DNA of 64,000 nt from Pusillimonas sp. T7-7 (lineage in GTDB: Bacteria > Pseudomonadota > Gammaproteobacteria > Burkholderiales > Burkholderiaceae_B). How positions within the stretch are numbered: the stretch's first letter is position 1; each line of letters opens with the position of its first letter. The notes below the pieces were generated by a model. That model did not search any database and was not told the DNA's origin. It saw only the letters and a list, made by a program, of their open reading frames with translations. The stretch covers positions 682,001-746,000 of the forward strand of contig NC_015458.1 in NCBI RefSeq assembly GCF_000209655.1, given 5' to 3'. A program made the translations under genes and the position numbers. Shown here piece by piece: positions 59,638 to 64,000 of this stretch.

Positions 59638-60432
59638 GTGAATTCAGCTGAGGAAATTGCCGCGCTGGCGGGCGATCCTAATTTCATGGCGTCGCTGGCA
59701 CGTGGCCTTGTAGTGATTCGAGCTTTTTCAGCTGAACGCCCGCATATGACGGTTTCGCAGGTCAGCCAAAAAACAGGCATACCTCGTGCAGCTGTGCGAC
59801 GCTGCTTGTACACGCTCTGCAAAATGGAATTTGTTGATAGCCTGGAAGGGGGGATGTTTGGCTTGAGGCCCAGGGTGCTTCTTCTGGGGCATGGCTATTT
59901 TGCTTCATCGTCGCTGCGCCAGGCGGCCGAGCCGATTTTGAATCGTTTAAGCGGCCCGCTAGATGAGTCAAGTTCAGTCTCGGTTCTTGATGGCGATGAC
60001 ATACTCTACATTGCCCGCGCGCAAACCAAACGCCTGATGGCCATGCATCTGGATGTGGGTAGTCGGCTTCCCGCCATCTATACATCAATGGGACGTGTTT
60101 TGATCGCAGCCTTGCCTGAGCAGGAGCAAGAGCAGTATCTGGCCCGTGCCCGGTACATTCAGTACACGCCACATTCACTTGTGGATGCCAAGGCGCTTGT
60201 CCAAGAACTACAGCAGGTTCGTGCTCAAGGATTTTCAATCATTGACCAAGAGCTTGAGGCGGGTGTCCGGTCTATTGCTCTTCCGGTCATGGGCCGGGAT
60301 GGTCGACCCAAGGCCGCCATGAGCGTAGGGGTGCATGCTCAGCGGGTAACCATCCATGAGATGAAAGAGAAAATTCTGCCGGCGCTTCAGGAGGCCGTGA
60401 CGGAGCTGACCTTGCTTAGCAAGACGATCTAG
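59638..60432 (+). CDS. IclR-family transcriptional regulator
   Basis: A 264-residue IclR protein. The winged helix-turn-helix (about 15-75) contains TVSQVSQKTGIPRAAVRRCL. The effector domain (about 85-255) has SSVSVLDGDDILYIARAQTK and the typical SMGRVLIAALP, GFSIIDQELEAGVRSIALPV. The GTG start at 59638 has AGGAGA 6 bases before it. It is divergent from the BKACE/Bug/SDR genes with a clear palindrome between, and most likely controls them in answer to the pathway substrate or an intermediate; PcaR-like similarity is seen. Confidence 0.93.
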   Translation: MNSAEEIAALAGDPNFMASLARGLVVIRAFSAERPHMTVSQVSQKTGIPRAAVRRCLYTLCKMEFVDSLEGGMFGLRPRVLLLGHGYFASSSLRQAAEPILNRLSGPLDESSSVSVLDGDDILYIARAQTKRLMAMHLDVGSRLPAIYTSMGRVLIAALPEQEQEQYLARARYIQYTPHSLVDAKALVQELQQVRAQGFSIIDQELEAGVRSIALPVMGRDGRPKAAMSVGVHAQRVTIHEMKEKILPALQEAVTELTLLSKTI

Positions 60433-60457
60433 CCAAACGGAACAAGAGTCGGGTCCA

Positions 60458-61204
60458 TCAGGCAATTTTATTGATGATCTCTTCGGACAGCGTTCCATAG
60501 GCCTGGCCCGCCGCGCTGTTGGGCGAGGTGGCCATGACTGGCGCCCGGTGCACACCCATGCGCTCAACGTCGGAAGCAAACGGAATATGGGTTTGCAGGA
60601 AACGCTTGCGGAACTTGTTTCCCATGGCCTCCATGGTTTCAAGGTGGAGGTTCTTTACACCCTGGACCATAGAGAAAAAACCATGCAGTTTTTGTACCGG
60701 AAGCTTGTTTTCCTTGAAAAAGGAAATGAGCTGTTCAAAGGTGCGCTCGGAAAGCGTGGTGGGAATGACCGGCACAACAATGGCGTCGGCCGATCGGAAG
60801 ACGTTTTCGGACAGCGTTGAAATGGTTGGCGGGCAATCGAGCACGATGACGTCGTAATCATCTTTGACGGCTTTTAATGATTTCTGAAGGCGATTATGGC
60901 TATTGCGCATCTGCGACAGGAATACGTCAAAGTCGCGAAAGCTTATGTTGGCGGGCAGGATGTCGAGGTTTTCGTAGTCGCTGCCACGGATTGCGTCGGT
61001 GAATTTTTCTGCGTCCTTGAAAAAGGCCGTATTCGTCAGTTTTTTGGAGGGTTTTACGCGAAAATAAAAACCCGAAGCGCCCTGTGGATCCAGATCGCAT
61101 AACAGTGTTCGGTATCCCGATGCAGCCATTGCATAGGCCAAGTTGACGGAGGTGGCTGTTTTGCCGACGCCCCCTTTGTTCGAGTAGCAGGCAATGATCT
61201 TCAT
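60458..61204 (-). CDS. ParA-family ATPase of an RHH-CHAD-ParA operon
   Basis: A 248-residue Walker-type ATPase. The deviant Walker A KGGVGKTATS is at residues 10-19, LLCDLDPQGASGFYF (A' motif) at about 35-49, Walker B VIVLDCPPTI at about 118-127. It lacks the N-terminal helix-turn-helix of plasmid type Ia ParA and so resembles type Ib and cargo-positioning ParA/McdA proteins. It overlaps the upstream CHAD gene by 4 bases (ATGA). No ParB gene is present; the partner is expected to be the small RHH protein and/or the CHAD protein. The role inferred is moving or spacing a CHAD-bound cargo over the nucleoid. Confidence 0.9.
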   Translation of the reverse strand: MKIIACYSNKGGVGKTATSVNLAYAMAASGYRTLLCDLDPQGASGFYFRVKPSKKLTNTAFFKDAEKFTDAIRGSDYENLDILPANISFRDFDVFLSQMRNSHNRLQKSLKAVKDDYDVIVLDCPPTISTLSENVFRSADAIVVPVIPTTLSERTFEQLISFFKENKLPVQKLHGFFSMVQGVKNLHLETMEAMGNKFRKRFLQTHIPFASDVERMGVHRAPVMATSPNSAAGQAYGTLSEEIINKIA

Positions 61205-62736
61205 GGGTGTTGAGTCTTCCTTTCTTGAAAGAGTTCGCTGAATGTTTGCTGTGTTTCGGGGCTGTTGAATCGCGTAAAGCTCTTTACGATTTTGGCCCGC
61301 TCTTTGAGTTGGCGGTTATGAAGCACGGCGATCAGTGCGCCTATGCTTTGGGCGACCTCAAGGTTGTTATCGTCTTGATTCCCGGACAAGGCCAGTAAAG
61401 TCTTCTGCAGGCTTACCTGCTGGACCGAGTAATCGTTGAACAGCCCAAGATTGTCCTGCAAGCCCTTTAGCGATTTGAGCAGCTTTTTAAAAGCGGCGGG
61501 TGGAAATACCGTGCCAAAGAATTCCATGAGGTAGCGCAGCTTCTTGCACTGTATGCGCAAGTCGTGGACTTTGGCGTCAGGCGTGTCGGCATCTATGCAG
61601 GTAGCAATCTTGCATACCTTGCGGTAGCGCCTCCAGATCAGCTTGCTGGCGTAATCGTGCGCTGGCAGCTGGGCATTGGGCCCTTGTTTCAAGCCTTGAG
61701 GCTGAGTAAAGAGTGCTGCAAGCTTCTTGATTTCTTGCTGGTAAGGCTGGCTGCGCAAATAGTGCGACAGCTTGACTTGTTCAGCCTGCCTTTGGTCGGC
61801 GAATATGTTGTAAAGGGTGTTCAGGCCTTTGTGCAGGTTTTGGGGCAGCAGCGCGTAATAGGCCTGCTTTTCGAGCAGGTAGACGTCCAGGTCGCGCAAG
61901 GGCCCGGTGGGCGCCATGATCGCTGAAAACCTGGCTTTCAGGTCGGCCGTTTGTGCATGGTCATAAATGCCCTGGAACAGGCTGACTACAGACCTGATCT
62001 TGCGCAACTGTATGCGGTAGTCATGCAGGAACTCGGTATCGTGATCGGCAATGATGCCGTGTTCGTTTGCACGGGCAATGGGAAGGTGGGCGCCGATGAT
62101 TTTGTTTGCCGCATCGAAAGCAGTGGTGTCGCTGGCGATGGCGATTTCAGGCTTGGCGTCGTAGGCGGCTTGCAGGGGAAACAGCGATTCATACAAGGCA
62201 TTGCCGCTAACGGCAAACCCGCCCAGGTCAACGATGCGCTCACGCAGGGAATCAAGTGACGCGTCGTAGCCCCTGATTTCCTGCAGCACCGCCAAGGCGG
62301 TGGCACGGCTTTTTTCGGCAGTGATAAACAACAAATATGCCCGGCAGTGCGTTTTCTCTTCGTCGTCGATGAGCGTCAGCACAGCATGCTGCCGTTCCCC
62401 CGATCCTGCCGGCAAAAGCCGGCGTAGCGGTGATAGATCTGCCAGCGCCTGTTTAAGCGGGCCTTTGGCAAAGTCTGTAACAAAACCTACTTCGCCCTCT
62501 GCCGCTTGAGATATCGGCTGGCCGGCTTCGTGAAAGAGCTCGAGGGTGCTGTGGGTTTTCAGAAGGATTCGGCCTGAATGACGCAAGGACTGATCAAAGC
62601 AATCGAGTGCGGTGTATGCCGCGATATCGCTTTCCAGCCTTAGCAATGGTCTGAGCTTGCCAATGGATTGCGAGGTCAGGTCGTTGATTGATGCGACCGG
62701 TAATTGGTAACAGCAAGAGGGGGACGTGATCATCAA
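61201..62736 (-). CDS. CHAD domain protein (polyphosphate-binding) coupled to ParA
   Basis: A 511-residue protein. The C-terminal half (about 215-500) is a CHAD domain: EFLHDYRIQLRKIRSVVSLF, GPLRDLDVYL, KVHDLRIQCKKLRYLMEFFG with the conserved His and Lys/Arg residues that form a basic channel binding polyphosphate. The N-terminal part (about 25-190) may be a degenerate CYTH-like domain but lacks the E-x-E-x-K catalytic start. CHAD proteins sit on polyphosphate granules in Ralstonia (known). Here the gene overlaps the RHH gene before it and the ParA gene after it by 4 bases each, a very tight unit. Confidence 0.88.
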   Translation of the reverse strand: MMITSPSCCYQLPVASINDLTSQSIGKLRPLLRLESDIAAYTALDCFDQSLRHSGRILLKTHSTLELFHEAGQPISQAAEGEVGFVTDFAKGPLKQALADLSPLRRLLPAGSGERQHAVLTLIDDEEKTHCRAYLLFITAEKSRATALAVLQEIRGYDASLDSLRERIVDLGGFAVSGNALYESLFPLQAAYDAKPEIAIASDTTAFDAANKIIGAHLPIARANEHGIIADHDTEFLHDYRIQLRKIRSVVSLFQGIYDHAQTADLKARFSAIMAPTGPLRDLDVYLLEKQAYYALLPQNLHKGLNTLYNIFADQRQAEQVKLSHYLRSQPYQQEIKKLAALFTQPQGLKQGPNAQLPAHDYASKLIWRRYRKVCKIATCIDADTPDAKVHDLRIQCKKLRYLMEFFGTVFPPAAFKKLLKSLKGLQDNLGLFNDYSVQQVSLQKTLLALSGNQDDNNLEVAQSIGALIAVLHNRQLKERAKIVKSFTRFNSPETQQTFSELFQERKTQHP

Positions 62737-62918
62737 GGCTTCTTTGAAGGGGTGTTTATATAGGCTTGGACAAGCGTTTCGATGATTTTCTGCACGCTTG
62801 TGTCTTCTTCGATGGCGCGGATTTTCAATGCCTTTAAGGTCTTTTTTTCAAGCCGTAAGGAAGTGTTCTTTTTGCTGTTGATGTTTGTTGCTGAATCGCC
62901 TGTTTTATCTTTACCCAT
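62733..62918 (-). CDS. Small ribbon-helix-helix DNA-binding protein
   Basis: A 61-residue protein. A disordered Lys/Ser/Asn N-terminus (1-18) is followed by an RHH fold: NTSLRLEKKTLKALKIRAIE (strand then helix) and DTSVQKIIETLVQAYI (second helix). It resembles CopG/ParG/Arc-type proteins. In ParG the flexible tail contacts the ParA ATPase. It heads the CHAD-ParA operon and overlaps the CHAD gene by 4 bases. A TGACGTCA palindrome lies just upstream and is a likely binding site, so it probably represses its own operon and may also act as the ParA partner. Confidence 0.82.
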   Translation of the reverse strand: MGKDKTGDSATNINSKKNTSLRLEKKTLKALKIRAIEEDTSVQKIIETLVQAYINTPSKKP

Positions 62919-62934
62919 GATTATTCACTTTCAT

Positions 62935-62960
62935 AATGACGTCATTGTTTCATGACGTTT
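62935..62960 (-). promoter_or_regulatory. Putative RHH operator upstream of the RHH-CHAD-ParA operon
   Basis: Perfect 12-bp palindrome AATGACGTCATT (62935-62946), then another ATGACGT at 62952-62958, a 16-bp step from the first. It lies 17 bp before the RHH start codon. Confidence 0.6.
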
Positions 62961-63107
62961 TATGGCGGTCAAGATATCGGATTGGCATCTTGCCGATTCT
63001 GGATCTGCTTGTTATTCTTTGCAGACTGATAAAAACTAATACACACATGTGAAACATAATCGCGGTTTTACATACACGAATAAATATAAGGACGGAGGCT
63101 TTATTCA

Positions 63108-64000
63108 ATGCGCTCATATCTTTTCGTTCCCGCCGATAGCCAGCGCAAGCTGCAAAAATCTTTGGGCACCGGTGCGGACGCGCTTATTTTTGATCTGGAA
63201 GACGCCGTATCACTGGCTCGCAAAGAAGAGGGCCGCAAGATTCTGGCCGAGTTCCTGGACCAGACCCGGCAAGCGGGTGGTACGGCAGCGCAGTTGCTGG
63301 TAAGGGTTAACGCCCTGACTACGGGTATGACTTTGGCGGACCTGGCTGCGGTCATGCCTTACAGGCCGGCAGGCATTGTGCTGCCCAAGTGCCGGGGCGC
63401 CGCCGATTTGAATTTGCTGGGTTCATATCTTGATGTATTCGAGCAGCTGTACCCGGCATCGGCCAATACGGCTTCCACCTCCATTCTTGCCATTGTGACG
63501 GAAACAGCCGATTCCTTGGCGGGGCTGAACGAGTACCGGGGCGCCTCGCCGCGCCTGGCCGGCATGATGTGGGGGGCCGAAGACCTATCCGGGGATATCG
63601 GCGCGCTGGCCAACAAGCAGGAAGCCGCCCCGGAAGAATGGACGGCTCCATTTACGCTGGTGCGCTCATTGTGCCTGTTTGCCGCTGCGGCGGCGGGCGT
63701 GGCGGCCATCGACACAGTGCCCACAGAAATCAACAACCCGGAAGCGTTGCTGCGGGAAACCCGCCAGGCATATCGTGACGGCTTCTCGGCCAAAGCCGCC
63801 ATTCATCCTGGGCAAGTGCCAGTGATTAATCAAGGCATGACGCCAGATGAAAAAACCATTCAGTGGGCCAGGAATGTGGCGGCTGCCTTTGAGCAGAATA
63901 CCGAGGTCGGGGTAGCCACCCTGGATGGAAAAATGCTCGATATGCCTCATTTGCGGCTGGCCAAAAAGATTCTTTCCGCAGCTGAAAAGGCGGGACTAGC
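63108..64000 (+). CDS. CitE-like HpcH/HpaI aldolase/CoA ester lyase (3' end outside window)
   Basis: The first 297 codons are open to the window edge. MRSYLFVPADSQRKLQKSLG, DALIFDLEDAVSLARKEEGR (acidic metal ligand region), VNALTTGMTLADLAAV, VLPKCRGAADLNLL, VTETADSLAGL and MMWGAEDLSGDIGAL are standard motifs of the citrate-lyase beta-like family: malyl-CoA, citramalyl-CoA or similar acyl-CoA lyases. GGAGG lies about 9 bases before the ATG. The usual length is about 280-300, so only a few codons are likely missing. No partner gene is in view; the substrate is unknown. Confidence 0.92.
   Translation, partial: MRSYLFVPADSQRKLQKSLGTGADALIFDLEDAVSLARKEEGRKILAEFLDQTRQAGGTAAQLLVRVNALTTGMTLADLAAVMPYRPAGIVLPKCRGAADLNLLGSYLDVFEQLYPASANTASTSILAIVTETADSLAGLNEYRGASPRLAGMMWGAEDLSGDIGALANKQEAAPEEWTAPFTLVRSLCLFAAAAAGVAAIDTVPTEINNPEALLRETRQAYRDGFSAKAAIHPGQVPVINQGMTPDEKTIQWARNVAAAFEQNTEVGVATLDGKMLDMPHLRLAKKILSAAEKAGL

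Overview
The window looks like a chromosomal segment of a betaproteobacterium of the Alcaligenaceae/Burkholderiales type. The grounds are: solute receptors of the Bug/tripartite-tricarboxylate family, TctD/TctE-like and LysR regulators, an Anr/FNR-type anaerobic gene set, MrpAB-fused antiporter genes, UbiTUV and moderately high GC. The species cannot be fixed from the sequence. The left 7.3 kb differs in character: it is rich in repeats and carries plasmid replication genes, an insertion sequence and an integrase remnant ending beside tRNA-Met.

Layout: 1-7.3 kb is a decayed mobile region. It holds an OLD-like nuclease cut by the window edge, a chimeric antitoxin-like gene, a field of hairpins and repeats, a 22-bp iteron array (plasmid origin), two small DNA-binding proteins, a TrfA initiator truncated by an ISL3-family element, a 470-bp tandem copy of the end of that element, and the C-terminus of a tyrosine integrase. 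From 7.4 to 26.4 kb is core genome: tRNA-Met, tRNA-Leu and tRNA-Val, an FMN glutamate-synthase-like protein, RNase R, RlmB, a PLP sulfhydrylase, HU, an amidase/Bug cluster, TonB-ExbB-ExbD and a two-component system. From 27.1 to 33.2 kb is a complete Mrp Na+/H+ antiporter operon.

From 33.3 to 45.8 kb the genes share a low-oxygen theme. They include hemN behind an Anr/FNR box, a Crp/Fnr regulator, a DUF2249 protein with an NnrS-like membrane protein, UbiU/UbiV/UbiT for O2-independent ubiquinone synthesis, and an anaerobic ribonucleotide reductase operon behind two NrdR boxes. In that operon the glycyl-radical tail of NrdD is a separate small gene. From 46.2 to 50.3 kb two divergent TPP riboswitches control a sodium:solute symporter on one side and an SDR plus a flavin monooxygenase on the other, a candidate thiamine uptake/salvage locus. 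From 50.3 to 56.8 kb come cytochrome b561, a carboxy(nor)spermidine dehydrogenase/decarboxylase pair, a Cro/CI-type regulator with an unusual repeat array, a Tat-exported PhoX phosphatase and a Nudix hydrolase.

The last part (56.8-64 kb) has a catabolic cluster (SDR, Bug receptor, BKACE, divergent IclR with a clear palindromic operator), then a tightly overlapping RHH-CHAD-ParA operon, and a CitE-like lyase running off the right edge. The RHH-CHAD-ParA operon is the most interesting unit: a ParA ATPase coupled to a polyphosphate-binding CHAD protein suggests a positioning system for polyphosphate granules. Other main points are the split NrdD, the TPP-controlled oxidoreductase pair, and a candidate structured RNA at 45.24-45.35 kb with a good promoter.
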